Shown here in pieces: positions 8,837 through 18,123 of a stretch of DNA of 64,000 nucleotides. The stretch's first letter is position 1. Every line of letters begins with the position of its first letter. Below the pieces are notes generated by a model that saw only the letters and a program-made list of their open reading frames with translations, ran no database searches and had not been told where the DNA came from. This stretch comes from Stappia sp. 28M-7 (GTDB taxonomy: Bacteria > Pseudomonadota > Alphaproteobacteria > Rhizobiales > Stappiaceae). The stretch lies in assembly GCF_014252955.1 (NCBI RefSeq), contig NZ_JACMIA010000001.1, positions 4,238,258 to 4,302,257 on the forward strand, written 5' to 3'. A program made the translations under genes and the position numbers.

Positions 8837-10159
8837 TCAGTTGGCCGGGCAGGCGTCCTCACGCGTCGGCCACGGGGCGTTCGACGTCGCGTAGTCCTTC
8901 GAGGCCTGCATCAGGATCGGCGTGACCTCTTCGGTCATCGGCGAGAACCAGTCGGTCGCCGGGGTCCACTTCTCGCCATCCCATTCCTGGATGAACAGCG
9001 AGTGGTGACCGGAGTGGTTGGCGCAGGTGATCTCGATCGGCGCGATCATGCCCTTCAGGCCGATGGCCTCCAGACGTGCCTCGTCGATCTTCAGGTTCTC
9101 AAGGCCGACGCGCATGTCCTCGGCGTTGATCACCTTCTTGCCGGTCATCTCCTGCGCGGTGCGGATCGCCTCGACCATGTAGACCGCGTTGACGACGCCG
9201 CGGTTGTAGAGGTTCTCGCCCACCGTGCTCGCCGGGGTGCTCGACTTGCCCGCATCCACGACCAGCTTCTTGATGTCCTGCAGCGCCGGGTAGTCGGCAC
9301 CGACATTGTTGAAGCTGACGGACTTGTAGCCCTTGGCGCCCGCGCCGCCGGCCCGTGCGTCCTCATCGCCGCCGGCCCACCACACGCCGATGAACTTCGA
9401 CATGTCGAACCGGTTCTTCACCGCTTCCTTGATGGCGGTCGGGTTCATGGCGCCCCAGCCCCACATCACGACATAGTCGGGACGATCGCGGCGGATGGAC
9501 AGCCACTGCGACGACTGGTTCTGCATCTCCTTGCCCGGGACCGGGTACTGCAGCACCTCGAAGCCGTACTTCTGGGCAAGGTTCTCGAGCAGCGGGATCG
9601 GCTCGCGGCCGTAGCCGGCGTCAAGGAAGATGTAGCCGATCTTCTTGCCCTTGAGGCCTTCCATGCCCCCTTCCTGCTCGCCGATATACTTGATGATCGC
9701 CGACAGGCCGTCCCAGTACGTGTCCGGCGGATTGAACACCCACGGGAAGGTGTTGCCATCGGCCGCGGCGGACAGGCCATAGGCCATCGACAGGACCGGG
9801 ATCTTGTCGACCGACGACTTGGGGATCACCTGCAGGGTAATGCCCGTCGACCAGGGGTTGAACACCAGCGTGTTCTTCGCCTTGGCCTGCTCGTAGCACT
9901 CCACGCCCTTCTGCGTGTCATAGCCGGTCTCGCACTCGTCGAAGGCGATCTTGACACCGTTCACGCCGCCGTCGCGCTCGTTGATCATCGCCAGGTAGTC
10001 GGACATGCCGTTGGCGATGTGGATCCCCGAGCCGGCATAAGGGCCGGTCCGGTAGGTCGGAAGCTGGATGTAGACGGAGTCCTCGGCGAGAGCCGGGGCG
10101 GCGAAGGACGCCGCCAGGCCCAACAGGACCGATCCCGCCAGGAGAGTTTTCATTCGCAT
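8837..10159 (-). CDS. livK: LIV-type ABC transporter periplasmic substrate-binding protein
   Basis: 440 residues from ATG 10159, which has a strong GGGAGG 8-12 bases upstream. The frame is open for another 256 codons upstream, but that stretch lies inside livM and is not coding. Residues 1-25 (ending APALA) are a Sec signal peptide; the mature protein opens EDSVYIQLPTYRTGPYAG. The rest is the two-lobed periplasmic binding fold (YGREPIPLLENLAQKYGFEVL is the lobe-2 segment). Members of this HAAT subfamily near acyl-CoA ligases are thought to bind aromatic or branched carboxylates rather than amino acids. That is inference from the two ligase genes in the operon. Confidence 0.92.
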   Translation of the reverse strand: MRMKTLLAGSVLLGLAASFAAPALAEDSVYIQLPTYRTGPYAGSGIHIANGMSDYLAMINERDGGVNGVKIAFDECETGYDTQKGVECYEQAKAKNTLVFNPWSTGITLQVIPKSSVDKIPVLSMAYGLSAAADGNTFPWVFNPPDTYWDGLSAIIKYIGEQEGGMEGLKGKKIGYIFLDAGYGREPIPLLENLAQKYGFEVLQYPVPGKEMQNQSSQWLSIRRDRPDYVVMWGWGAMNPTAIKEAVKNRFDMSKFIGVWWAGGDEDARAGGAGAKGYKSVSFNNVGADYPALQDIKKLVVDAGKSSTPASTVGENLYNRGVVNAVYMVEAIRTAQEMTGKKVINAEDMRVGLENLKIDEARLEAIGLKGMIAPIEITCANHSGHHSLFIQEWDGEKWTPATDWFSPMTEEVTPILMQASKDYATSNAPWPTREDACPAN

Positions 10160-10281
10160 GTCTTTCCTCCCATACGTGCCCCTTGCGGAGCCTTGCCAGT
10201 GGAGCCTCGCCATTTGGACCGGGTCCGGCTCGCGCCCCGATGGCATACAAGGGTCGCCCCTCCCACGCGGATCCTCCCTGA

Positions 10282-11358
10282 TCACGCGTACGGGAACGGC
10301 CAGACCCTGAGCTTCTCCTTGCCGATCGCCCACAGCCGGGCCAGCCCGTGCGGTTCGACGATCAGGAAGAAGATGATGAGCGCGCCGATGACCATCTGGG
10401 CGACCTGGAACACGGTCTCGGCGGCGACATCGACGCCAAGAGCCGGCAGGCCGACACGCAGCAGGATCGGAAGGATCCAGATGAACGCCGCGCCGAAGAA
10501 GGACCCCACCAGCGAGCCGAGGCCGCCGATGATCGCCATGAACAGCACCTGGAACGACAGGGTGATCGAGAACACCGCAGGCTCGGAGGCGCCGAGATAG
10601 AAGAACACGAACATCGCGCCGGCGACGCCGCACACATAGGACGACACCGCAAAGGCCGAGAGCTTGGCGATGAGCGGGCGCACGCCCATCAGTTCGGCGG
10701 CGATGTCCATGTCGCGGATCATCATCCACTGCCGGCCGATGCGGCCGCGGATCACGTTCTTGATGAGCAGGGTCATCACCACGACGATGGCCAGCACCAC
10801 GTAGTAACGGGCCGTGCCGCTGGCCGCCGGGCCGGTGATCAGCGTGCCGAAGACCTCGCGGCCCGGCACCTCGATCGCGCCCGACGAGTTGTAATTGTAC
10901 AGCCACGGGATGCGGATGAAGCACCACTCGAGGAAGAACTGCGCGGCAAGCGTCGTCACGGCGAGGTACAGGCCCTTGATGCGCAGCGACGGCAGGCCGA
11001 AGACCACGCCCGCGGCCGCGGCAAAGATGCCCGACAGCAGGATGTGGACGATGACGTTCACATCCGGGAAGATCGTCACCAGCTTGTAGCAGCTGTAGGC
11101 GCCCACCCCCATGAAGGCACCGGTGCCCAGCGACAGCTGGCCGGCGTAACCCGTCAGGATGTTGAGGCCGATCGTGGCGAGCGCCAGGACCAGGAAGGGA
11201 ATGGCGATGGCCGAGAGCGTGAACTCGCTCGCCGCCAGCGGCAGCAGTAGGGCAACCACGAGAATGACGGCAATGCCGATACGGTCCTGGCGGATCGGGA
11301 AGATCTGCTGATCGGCGGCATAGGTCGTCTTGTACTGGCCGGCTTCACGATAGAACAT
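10282..11358 (-). CDS. livM: LIV-type ABC transporter permease (LivM)
   Basis: 358 residues, inner-membrane subunit with about nine to ten hydrophobic helices. The LivM signature regions are ILTGYAGQLSLGTGAFMGVGAY, which opens the transmembrane core, and GGLGSLVGSFFGAAF near the ATPase-contact loop. An unusually long hydrophilic N-terminus (about 1-27) precedes the first helix. livH ends ten bases upstream of its start. There is a 122-bp gap (10160-10281) before the binding-protein gene with nothing recognisable beyond that gene's ribosome-binding site. Confidence 0.95.
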   Translation of the reverse strand: MFYREAGQYKTTYAADQQIFPIRQDRIGIAVILVVALLLPLAASEFTLSAIAIPFLVLALATIGLNILTGYAGQLSLGTGAFMGVGAYSCYKLVTIFPDVNVIVHILLSGIFAAAAGVVFGLPSLRIKGLYLAVTTLAAQFFLEWCFIRIPWLYNYNSSGAIEVPGREVFGTLITGPAASGTARYYVVLAIVVVMTLLIKNVIRGRIGRQWMMIRDMDIAAELMGVRPLIAKLSAFAVSSYVCGVAGAMFVFFYLGASEPAVFSITLSFQVLFMAIIGGLGSLVGSFFGAAFIWILPILLRVGLPALGVDVAAETVFQVAQMVIGALIIFFLIVEPHGLARLWAIGKEKLRVWPFPYA

Positions 11359-11368
11359 GGCTGGCTCC

Positions 11369-12328
11369 TCAAATCCGCTCGATGATCTTTTCGCCGAACA
11401 GGCCCTGCGGTCGGAACAGCAGGAAGATCAGCGCGATGACATAGGCAAGCCAGCTTTCGATGCCGCCTCCCACGAGGCCGCCCCAGTAGATCTCGCCGAC
11501 CTTCTCGCCGATACCGATGATCAGCCCGCCGATGATGGCGCCCGGGATGGAGGTGAAACCGCCGAGGATCAGCACCGGCAGCGCCTTCAGCGCCACGATC
11601 TCCAGTGCGAAGGACACGTCGGAGCGCGCGCCCCACATGATGCCGGTGGCCAGCGCGACGATGCCGGCGGCGAACCAGACGATCGCCCAGATCTGGTTGA
11701 GCGAGATGCCCACCGACAGGGCCGCCGTGTGGTCGTCGGCCACCGCGCGCAGGGCGCGGCCGATACGGGTGCGGTTGAAGAAGAGCGCGAGCCCGCCGAC
11801 CATCAGCAGCGCGATGACCGCTGCGGCGATGTCGATATGCTGGAGGATCACCAGGCCGCGCTCGCCCATCTCGAAGGCCGTCGAGCCCGTTGGCAGGCCG
11901 AGTTCGGAGGTGATCATCTGCTTCGGCTCGCCGCCGAAGATCACTTCGCCGAGGCCGATCAGGAAGTAGGTCATGCCAATGGTCGCCATCAGCAGGATGA
12001 TGTCCGGCTGGCCGACCAGCGGCCGCATGACGAACTTTTCGATGCACACGGCGAGGATCGCCATGATGCCGATTGCCAGGATCAGCGCCAGCCAGGCCGG
12101 CACCCCCTTCTCGTGCAGGCCGACCAGAGACAGGCCCGCGAACACGACCATGATGCCTTGCGCGAAGTTGAAGACGCCCGAGGCCTTGTAGATCAGCACG
12201 AAACCGAGCGCGATCAGGGCGTAGAGCACACCGGCGACGAAACCTTCCCAGACCACCTGGATCAGGAAGTCCGGCGCGTCGACCATCTGCACGAAGGGGT
12301 CGATGAGGATGTTGTAGAGCATGTCCAT
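11369..12328 (-). CDS. livH: LIV-type ABC transporter permease (LivH)
   Basis: 319 residues with about eight hydrophobic helices. Diagnostic segments are GVLYALIALGFVLIYKASGV and NFAQGIMVVFAGLS near the N-terminus and ILGGFTSIPGAIIGGLIIGI in the second half. It forms the heteromeric membrane channel with LivM. The start codon at 12328 shares one base with the livG stop, indicating tight coupling. The order livG-livH-livM-livK-livF in one operon is standard for this transporter class. Confidence 0.95.
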   Translation of the reverse strand: MDMLYNILIDPFVQMVDAPDFLIQVVWEGFVAGVLYALIALGFVLIYKASGVFNFAQGIMVVFAGLSLVGLHEKGVPAWLALILAIGIMAILAVCIEKFVMRPLVGQPDIILLMATIGMTYFLIGLGEVIFGGEPKQMITSELGLPTGSTAFEMGERGLVILQHIDIAAAVIALLMVGGLALFFNRTRIGRALRAVADDHTAALSVGISLNQIWAIVWFAAGIVALATGIMWGARSDVSFALEIVALKALPVLILGGFTSIPGAIIGGLIIGIGEKVGEIYWGGLVGGGIESWLAYVIALIFLLFRPQGLFGEKIIERI

Positions 12329-13149
12329 TAGTGCGGAACCCCGAGATACGCGTCGATCACATCCTGGTTCGACTGCACCTCCTCCGGAGGCCCGTCGGCG
12401 ATCTTGCGGCCGTAGTCGAGCACCACGACGCGGTCGGACAGGTCCATGACCACGCCCATGTCGTGCTCGATCAGCGCAATCGTCGTGCCGAACTGCTGGT
12501 TCACGTCGAGGATGAAGCGGCTCATGTCCTCCTTCTCCTCAAGGTTCATGCCCGCCATCGGCTCGTCGAGCAGCAGCAGTTCGGGCTCCATGGCCAAGGC
12601 CCGGGCCAGCTCCACCCGCTTTTGCAGGCCGTAGGGCAGCCGGCCCACCGGCGTCTTGCGGATCGCCTGGATCTCGAGGAAGTCGATGATCTCCTCGACC
12701 TTGCGGCGATGCTCGATCTCCTCGTTCAGCGCCGGCCCCCAGTGCAGGCACTGCCAGAAGAAGTTCTTGTTCATCTTCAGGCCGCGGCCGGTCATGATGT
12801 TGTCGAGCGTGGTCATGCCCTTGAACAGCGCCACGTTCTGGAACGTGCGGGCAATGCCGTGGCTCGCCGCCTCGTAGGGCTTCATCTTCCGCCGGACCTG
12901 GCCGCGCCAGGTGATCGTCCCCTCCTGGGGATGGTAGAAGCCGTTGATGACGTTGAGCATCGAGGTCTTGCCGGCACCGTTCGGCCCGATGATCGCCCTC
13001 ACCTCACCCTTGAGGATGTCGAAGGAGATGTTGGTGATCGCCTTCACGCCGCCGAAGGACAACGAAACGTTGTCGACGCGCAGAAGGACTTCGCCCTTGG
13101 TCAGGCCGGAATGCCCGGCCATGCCGGCGGGGTCGACAAAGGCGTTCAT
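12328..13149 (-). CDS. livG: LIV-type ABC transporter ATP-binding protein (LivG)
   Basis: 273 residues from ATG 13149. The reading frame stays open upstream to 13548 but only across the preceding ligase gene. Walker A is GPNGAGKTS, Walker B LLLLDEPMAGM, and the switch histidine is in ALIEHDMGVVM. The ABC signature is degenerate: LPYGLQKRVELARAL in place of LSGGQ..., a variant typical of LivG relatives near acyl-CoA ligases. The 13146-13149 ATGA overlap couples it to the ligase gene. Confidence 0.94.
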   Translation of the reverse strand: MNAFVDPAGMAGHSGLTKGEVLLRVDNVSLSFGGVKAITNISFDILKGEVRAIIGPNGAGKTSMLNVINGFYHPQEGTITWRGQVRRKMKPYEAASHGIARTFQNVALFKGMTTLDNIMTGRGLKMNKNFFWQCLHWGPALNEEIEHRRKVEEIIDFLEIQAIRKTPVGRLPYGLQKRVELARALAMEPELLLLDEPMAGMNLEEKEDMSRFILDVNQQFGTTIALIEHDMGVVMDLSDRVVVLDYGRKIADGPPEEVQSNQDVIDAYLGVPH

Positions 13150-15134
13150 TCTGCCGCCTCCCTGAGGCCGCTGCTTGCGGCCGGATAGGTCTGCATGTCG
13201 CGGATCTCGACGGTGGCCTCGATCGCGCCCTTCCGGCCATCCTCGAAGGTGACCTCGGTGCGCACATGCTTGTTGGTGGAACCGTCGTAGAGCGCCTCGA
13301 TGAGCGGGGCGTAGCGGTCGGCGATGAAGGAGCGGCGGACCTTCTGCGTGCGCGTCAGCTCGCCATCGTCGGCGTCGAGCTCCTTGTGCAGCACCAGGAA
13401 GCGCTTGATCTGCGCGCCCGCCATCATCGGCTCGTTCGCAAGATCGCGGTTCACCTCGTCGACATGGCTGCGAACCATCTCGTAGACCTGCGGATGCGCC
13501 GCCAGCTCCTGGTAGGAGGCATAGTTGACGTTGTTGCGCTCGGCCCACGATCCCACGGCGGTCAGGTCGATATTGACGAAGACGCCGCAGAAATCGCGGC
13601 CGTCACCGAAGGCCACGACCTCCTTCACGTTGGGATAGAACTTCAGCTTGTTCTCGATGTATTTCGGCGCGAACAGCGAGCCGTCGGTGAGCTTGCCCAC
13701 GTCCTTGGCACGGTCGATGATCTTGAGATGGCCGTTGTCGGCGATGAAGCCCGCATCGCCCGTCAGCACCCAGCCGTCCTCGGTCTTGGTGGTGCGGGTG
13801 GCCTCCTCGTTCTTGTAGTAGCCGACGAAGACGCCCGGCGAGCGGTAGAGCACCTCGCCGTTCTCGGCGATCTTGATCTCGACGTCCGGCGCCGGCATGC
13901 CGACCGTGTCGCCGAAAATCTCGCCGTCCGGCTGCATGGTGATGTAGACGCTGGCTTCGGTCTGGCCGTAGAGCTGCTTCAGGTTGAGGCCGAGCGAGCG
14001 GTAGAAGCGGAAGATCTCCGGGCCGATCGCCTCGCCGGCAGTGTAGCCGACGCGCAGACGGGTAAAGCCCATCTGGTTCTTCAACGGTCCGTAGACCATG
14101 AATTCGCCGAGCTGGTAGAGCAGACGGTCGACCAGCGACACCTTCTCGCCGTTGAGGATCGGCTCGCCGACCCGGCGCGCCAGCGCCATGAAGCTGTCGA
14201 ACATCTTCTTCTTGAGCCGGCCGGCATCTTCCATGCGGACCATGATGAGGGTCAAAAGGCCCTCGAAGACGCGCGGCGGGGCGAAGAAATAGGTCGGGGC
14301 GATCTCGCGCCGGTCCGACAGCACCGTTTCGAGATTTTCCGGGCAATTGACGCAATAGCCGGCGAGATAGGCCTGGGCGAGCGAGAACACGTGGTCGCCG
14401 ATCCAGGCCATCGGCAGGTAGGCGATGGTCTCCTCGGTCTCGTTCAGCTTGTCGAAGGCGTTGCCGTTGCGCGCCGAGATGACGAGGTTGTCGAAGGACA
14501 GCATCACGCCCTTCGGCCGGCCGGTGGTGCCGGAGGTGTAGAGCATGACCGCAAGGTCGGCGCCCTTCGTCGCGGCGATGCCCTCGAGCCAGGCCTTTTC
14601 GCGCGCGCCGTCCTCGGCAAGCGCGGCGCGGCCGTTCACCTGCAGCTGCTCGAAGGAGTGGAGCCGGGTGTGGTCGTAGTCGCGCAGGCCCCGCGGATCG
14701 TCGTAGACGATGTGCTCGAGCCTCGGCAGCTGCTCCGACATGGAGAGAAGCTTGTCGACCTGCTCCTGGTCCTCGACACAGGCGAAGCGAACCTCCGCGT
14801 GCTCCAGGACATAGGCCATCTCTTCGGCAACTGAGTCCGAATAGAGCGGGACCGGCACGCCGCCGAGCGACTGCGCCGCGACCATCGACCAGTAGAGCCG
14901 CGGACGGTTGGCGCCGACGATGGCGATCCTGTCTCCCGGCTTGAAGCCGGCGTCCTGCAGACCGATCGAAAAGGAGCGGATTTCCTCCAGCACCTGCGAC
15001 CAGGTCCAAGTCTGCCAGATTCCGAGATCCTTCTCGCGCATGGATGGCCGGTCCGCGAAGACACGGGCATTGCGCAGAAGAATTTTCGGAAAGGTGTCCT
15101 CGTCGAGGCGCTCGACGACGGGCGACCCTGCCAT
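13146..15134 (-). CDS. Long-chain acyl-CoA synthetase-like AMP-dependent ligase
   Basis: 662 residues from ATG 15134, chosen for the GAGGGGA ribosome-binding site 9-15 bases upstream; a TTG at 15191 is a weaker alternative. The AMP-binding motif YTSGTTGRPKG, the QLYGQTEASVYIT motif and the adenylate motif GWVLTGDAGFIADNGHLKIIDR-like region are all present. The C-terminal catalytic region LTRTQKVRRSF lacks the usual PRTxxGK form but matches the long-chain-type FadD15/LACS group. It would activate a carboxylic acid to its CoA thioester in the cytosol, trapping what the transporter imports. It is the first gene of the seven-gene operon. The substrate is unknown. Confidence 0.9.
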   Translation of the reverse strand: MAGSPVVERLDEDTFPKILLRNARVFADRPSMREKDLGIWQTWTWSQVLEEIRSFSIGLQDAGFKPGDRIAIVGANRPRLYWSMVAAQSLGGVPVPLYSDSVAEEMAYVLEHAEVRFACVEDQEQVDKLLSMSEQLPRLEHIVYDDPRGLRDYDHTRLHSFEQLQVNGRAALAEDGAREKAWLEGIAATKGADLAVMLYTSGTTGRPKGVMLSFDNLVISARNGNAFDKLNETEETIAYLPMAWIGDHVFSLAQAYLAGYCVNCPENLETVLSDRREIAPTYFFAPPRVFEGLLTLIMVRMEDAGRLKKKMFDSFMALARRVGEPILNGEKVSLVDRLLYQLGEFMVYGPLKNQMGFTRLRVGYTAGEAIGPEIFRFYRSLGLNLKQLYGQTEASVYITMQPDGEIFGDTVGMPAPDVEIKIAENGEVLYRSPGVFVGYYKNEEATRTTKTEDGWVLTGDAGFIADNGHLKIIDRAKDVGKLTDGSLFAPKYIENKLKFYPNVKEVVAFGDGRDFCGVFVNIDLTAVGSWAERNNVNYASYQELAAHPQVYEMVRSHVDEVNRDLANEPMMAGAQIKRFLVLHKELDADDGELTRTQKVRRSFIADRYAPLIEALYDGSTNKHVRTEVTFEDGRKGAIEATVEIRDMQTYPAASSGLREAAE

Positions 15135-15399
15135 GCGTTTCTTCCCCTCTGGACGCCCCGTTTTCGGGGTCGTTCGTTTCAGCGTTGCCAAGACGCAAGT
15201 GGTCTCAGCGGCGACAACCCCTTCTCTCTTGTTGGAGACTCGGCACGGGTTGACGCGGATTTCCGCTTAAAGGCAACGCTAGGGCCCCAGCGTTGCGCCA
15301 GTATGTGCCAAATGCAACGAATTGTTTCAGGGGCGAGGAAGACCCAGTATCGACGAGAGACGATATCGACAGCGGCCAAGCGCTGGATAAACTCGCCCC
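15135..15399. promoter_or_regulatory. Divergent promoter region with operator-like palindrome and repeated half-site
   Basis: The 265 bp between the ABC/ligase operon and the histidine kinase gene contain a near-perfect 24-bp dyad. Its arms are GCAACGCT (15273-15280) and AGCGTTGC (15289-15296), around a GGGCCC centre. The same half-site AGCGTTGC recurs at 15181-15188. This looks like a transcription-factor site; the regulator is not identifiable, and no TetR/MarR gene is adjacent. Confidence 0.5.
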
Positions 15400-17340
15400 A
15401 TGACACGCCGCGACCTGTATCGCGAGCGGCTCGACCTGTTGCAGGCGGCGCTCGATCACATCAACCAGGGGTTCTCCGTCTTCGACGCGGACCTGCGCCT
15501 CGTTGCCTGGAACCGTCAGCTGTTCTCGATGCTGGAGTTTCCCTGGCACCTGGCCCGTCGCGGCACGCATCTGTCCGCCTTTCTCGAGGTGAACGCGGCA
15601 CGCGGCGAATACGGCCCAGGCGATGTCGGCGACATCGTCGCGCGCCGGGTCGAGCGGGCAAAGCTGTTCGAGCCGCACACCTTCGAGCGGGTACGCCCCG
15701 ACGGTCAGGTGGTGATGGTGACCGGCGCGCCCCTGCCCGAGGGCGGCTTCGTCACCACCTATACCGACATCACCCGCGAGCGGCAGCACCAGGCCTCGCT
15801 GGAGCGCACCGTCGCCGAGCGCACGCACCAGCTGCGCCAGAGCGAGGACTGGCTGCGCCTCGTCACGGAAAACATCCCCGCACTCGTTGCCTATATCAGC
15901 CCCGGCCCGATCTACCGCTTCGCCAACCGCCGCTATGCCAAGTGGTTCGACCAGACGGTGGAATCCATCGCCGGCCGGCATGTGGGCGACATTCTCGGCC
16001 CCGACCTTTATGCCCGGCTCGAGCCGCATATCGAGAAGGCCTTCCAGGGCCAGGCGGTTTCCTATGAATATTCGCGCACCCGGCCGACCGGCGTCGTCGC
16101 GCATATGCGCTCCACCCTCATCCCCGACCGTACGCTGGACGGGCGGGTGCTCGGCTGCTTCGTGCTGTCGCTGGATGCGACCGAGCAGAAGCGCAGCGAG
16201 GCGGCCCTGGCCCAGGCCCAGCGCATGGAGGCGGTCGGCCAGCTGACCGGCGGGCTGGCGCACGACTTCAACAACCTGCTGACGATCATCATCGGCAACG
16301 TGCTGGCGCTGAGGCGCAAGGTCGACCTCCCGGCGATGCCCGACCTTGCCATGCATCTCGATCCAATCCACCAGGCCGCCCAGCGCGGCGCCGACCTGAC
16401 CCGGCGCCTCCTGGCCTTCGCCAGAGGCGATGCTTCCGACGTGCGGCCGCTGCGGCTCGCCCCGCTGACGGCGAATGTGGAAGGACTGCTTGCCGGCTCC
16501 CTGCCGAAATCGGTGGAGCTGGTGCTCGACCTTGCCGCATGCGACGCTATCGTGCGCATCGACCCGGCGGAGTTCGAGAATGCGCTGGTCAACCTGGTGC
16601 TCAATGCCCGCGATGCGATGCCCTCGGGCGGGACCATTTCCATCTCGCTCACCTGCGCCGATCTCAACCGGGCGGAGGCCGACCGGTTCGGCGTCATGCC
16701 CGGCGCCCATGCGTTGCTGGAGGTACGGGACAACGGCGAGGGCATGAGCGAGGAGGTGCGCCGCCAGGCCTTTGACCCGTTCTTTTCAACCAAGCCTTTC
16801 GGAACGGGCAGCGGCCTCGGCCTGCCGACCGTCTATGGCTGCGTGCGGCGCAGCGGCGGCGGCATCCTGATCGACAGCACCCCGGGAGAAGGAACGGTGA
16901 TCCGCCTCGCCTTTCCGGTGATCGACGCCGAGCCGGGCCAACACGACAACGCAGACGGCGAGCCCGCCGCCGACGGCAACGGCGAACTGGTGCTGGTGGT
17001 GGACGACGACACCGACGTCGCCGACGTGGTGCGCGACCAGCTCTGCGCCCTCGGCTATTCGGTGCTGGTGACCGGCAGCACGGACGACGCGCTGGACCTT
17101 GTGCGCGACGTCGAGGACATCCGTGCGGTGCTCAGCGACATCGTCATGCCGGGCCAGACCAACGGCATCGCGCTTGTTGCCGAGCTAAGAAAACGGCGGC
17201 CGGGTCTTCCGGTGGCGCTGATGACCGGTTACCGTCAGGGGCCGACGCTTGAGGCCCAGTCACCGGACTGCCCTGTGCTGCCAAAACCCTTTTCCAGCCG
17301 CCTGCTCGCCCGGACCATGAACGAGATACTTGCTTCATGA
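15400..17340 (+). CDS. Hybrid sensor histidine kinase (PAS-PAS-HisKA-HATPase-REC)
   Basis: 646 residues with no transmembrane segment, so a cytosolic sensor. An N-terminal PAS-like domain (about 10-130; ALDHINQGFSVFDADLRLVAW) is followed by a coiled linker (RQHQASLERTVAERTHQLRQ) and a second PAS (about 150-260). HisKA has the phospho-acceptor H288 in GGLAHDFNNLL. The ATPase domain has N-box NLVLNARDAMP, G1 DNGEGM and G2 GTGSGLGL. A C-terminal receiver (about 530-645) has D580 in LSDIVMPG and KPF near the end. The stop overlaps the next gene by four bases (ATGA at 17337), so the response regulator downstream is the presumed partner. The signal is unknown. Confidence 0.93.
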   Translation: MTRRDLYRERLDLLQAALDHINQGFSVFDADLRLVAWNRQLFSMLEFPWHLARRGTHLSAFLEVNAARGEYGPGDVGDIVARRVERAKLFEPHTFERVRPDGQVVMVTGAPLPEGGFVTTYTDITRERQHQASLERTVAERTHQLRQSEDWLRLVTENIPALVAYISPGPIYRFANRRYAKWFDQTVESIAGRHVGDILGPDLYARLEPHIEKAFQGQAVSYEYSRTRPTGVVAHMRSTLIPDRTLDGRVLGCFVLSLDATEQKRSEAALAQAQRMEAVGQLTGGLAHDFNNLLTIIIGNVLALRRKVDLPAMPDLAMHLDPIHQAAQRGADLTRRLLAFARGDASDVRPLRLAPLTANVEGLLAGSLPKSVELVLDLAACDAIVRIDPAEFENALVNLVLNARDAMPSGGTISISLTCADLNRAEADRFGVMPGAHALLEVRDNGEGMSEEVRRQAFDPFFSTKPFGTGSGLGLPTVYGCVRRSGGGILIDSTPGEGTVIRLAFPVIDAEPGQHDNADGEPAADGNGELVLVVDDDTDVADVVRDQLCALGYSVLVTGSTDDALDLVRDVEDIRAVLSDIVMPGQTNGIALVAELRKRRPGLPVALMTGYRQGPTLEAQSPDCPVLPKPFSSRLLARTMNEILAS

Positions 17341-18107
17341 ACCATCCCGACCCCATCCAGGGTGGAGACGCCGCCGCCGGCGCGGACCCGCTCGTCTTCA
17401 TCATCGAGGACGAAGCCGACATCCGCGCCCTGCTGGCCGATACGCTCTCCACCTACCGGTTCCGCACGGAAGTCTTCGCGACGGCCGACGCGGCCCTGAT
17501 CGGCATCGGCCAGCGCATGCCCGCCGCGATCATCCTCGACCTCGGCCTGCCCGACATGGACGGGATGGAGATGATCAACCGGGTGCGCGCGCGCGGGCCC
17601 GTGCCGATTCTCGTGCTCTCCGCCCGCGCCCATGCCTCCGACCGGATCATGGGGCTGGAATTCGGCGCCGACGATTATGTGGTGAAGCCGTTCGACCCGC
17701 GCGAAATCGTCGCCCGGGTACGCTCCCTCCTGCGCCGCGCCGCACCGGCGGCGGCAACGGGCAGCAGCGAGAGCGGCGAACGGGTGCCCCGGGAATTCGC
17801 TCGTTTCGAGAACTGGCGGTTCGAGCCGCAAAGCCACCGCCTCGTCGATCCGGACGGCGAGGAGACGTTCCTGTCGACCGGCGAAGCGGCGATCCTGACA
17901 GCTTTGCTGAAAGCCCCCCGCCGGGTGCTCAGCCGCGACTATCTTCTGGAACACGGCGGGCGCGACGACACGCTCGACCGGGCCATCGACGTGCGCATCT
18001 CACGGATCCGCAAGAAGCTGACCCGCCCCGACACGCCGACCCTCATCCGGACCGTCTACGGCTCAGGCTACATGCTGACCGCACAGGTTGACTGGGTCTC
18101 CGGATAG
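17337..18107 (+). CDS. OmpR-family response regulator
   Basis: 256 residues. The receiver domain (about 18-135) has FIIEDEADIRALL, the phospho-acceptor D68 in IILDLGLPDMDG and the lysine in YVVKPFDPREI. An Ala/Ser/Glu linker leads to a winged-helix output domain (about 155-250), with FLSTGEAAILTALLKAPRRVLSR-type recognition region and DRAIDVRISRIRKKL. It is translationally coupled to the hybrid kinase upstream and should be its DNA-binding output. Target genes cannot be read from sequence; the divergent ABC/ligase operon and the small gene just downstream are candidates by position only. Confidence 0.94.
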   Translation: MNHPDPIQGGDAAAGADPLVFIIEDEADIRALLADTLSTYRFRTEVFATADAALIGIGQRMPAAIILDLGLPDMDGMEMINRVRARGPVPILVLSARAHASDRIMGLEFGADDYVVKPFDPREIVARVRSLLRRAAPAAATGSSESGERVPREFARFENWRFEPQSHRLVDPDGEETFLSTGEAAILTALLKAPRRVLSRDYLLEHGGRDDTLDRAIDVRISRIRKKLTRPDTPTLIRTVYGSGYMLTAQVDWVSG

Positions 18108-18123
18108 GGCCGGATCATTTGCC

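Noticed and set aside
10160-10927. 256-codon upstream extension of the LIV binding protein
   Set aside because: Lies inside livM in another frame; the signal peptide and strong ribosome-binding site place the start at 10159.
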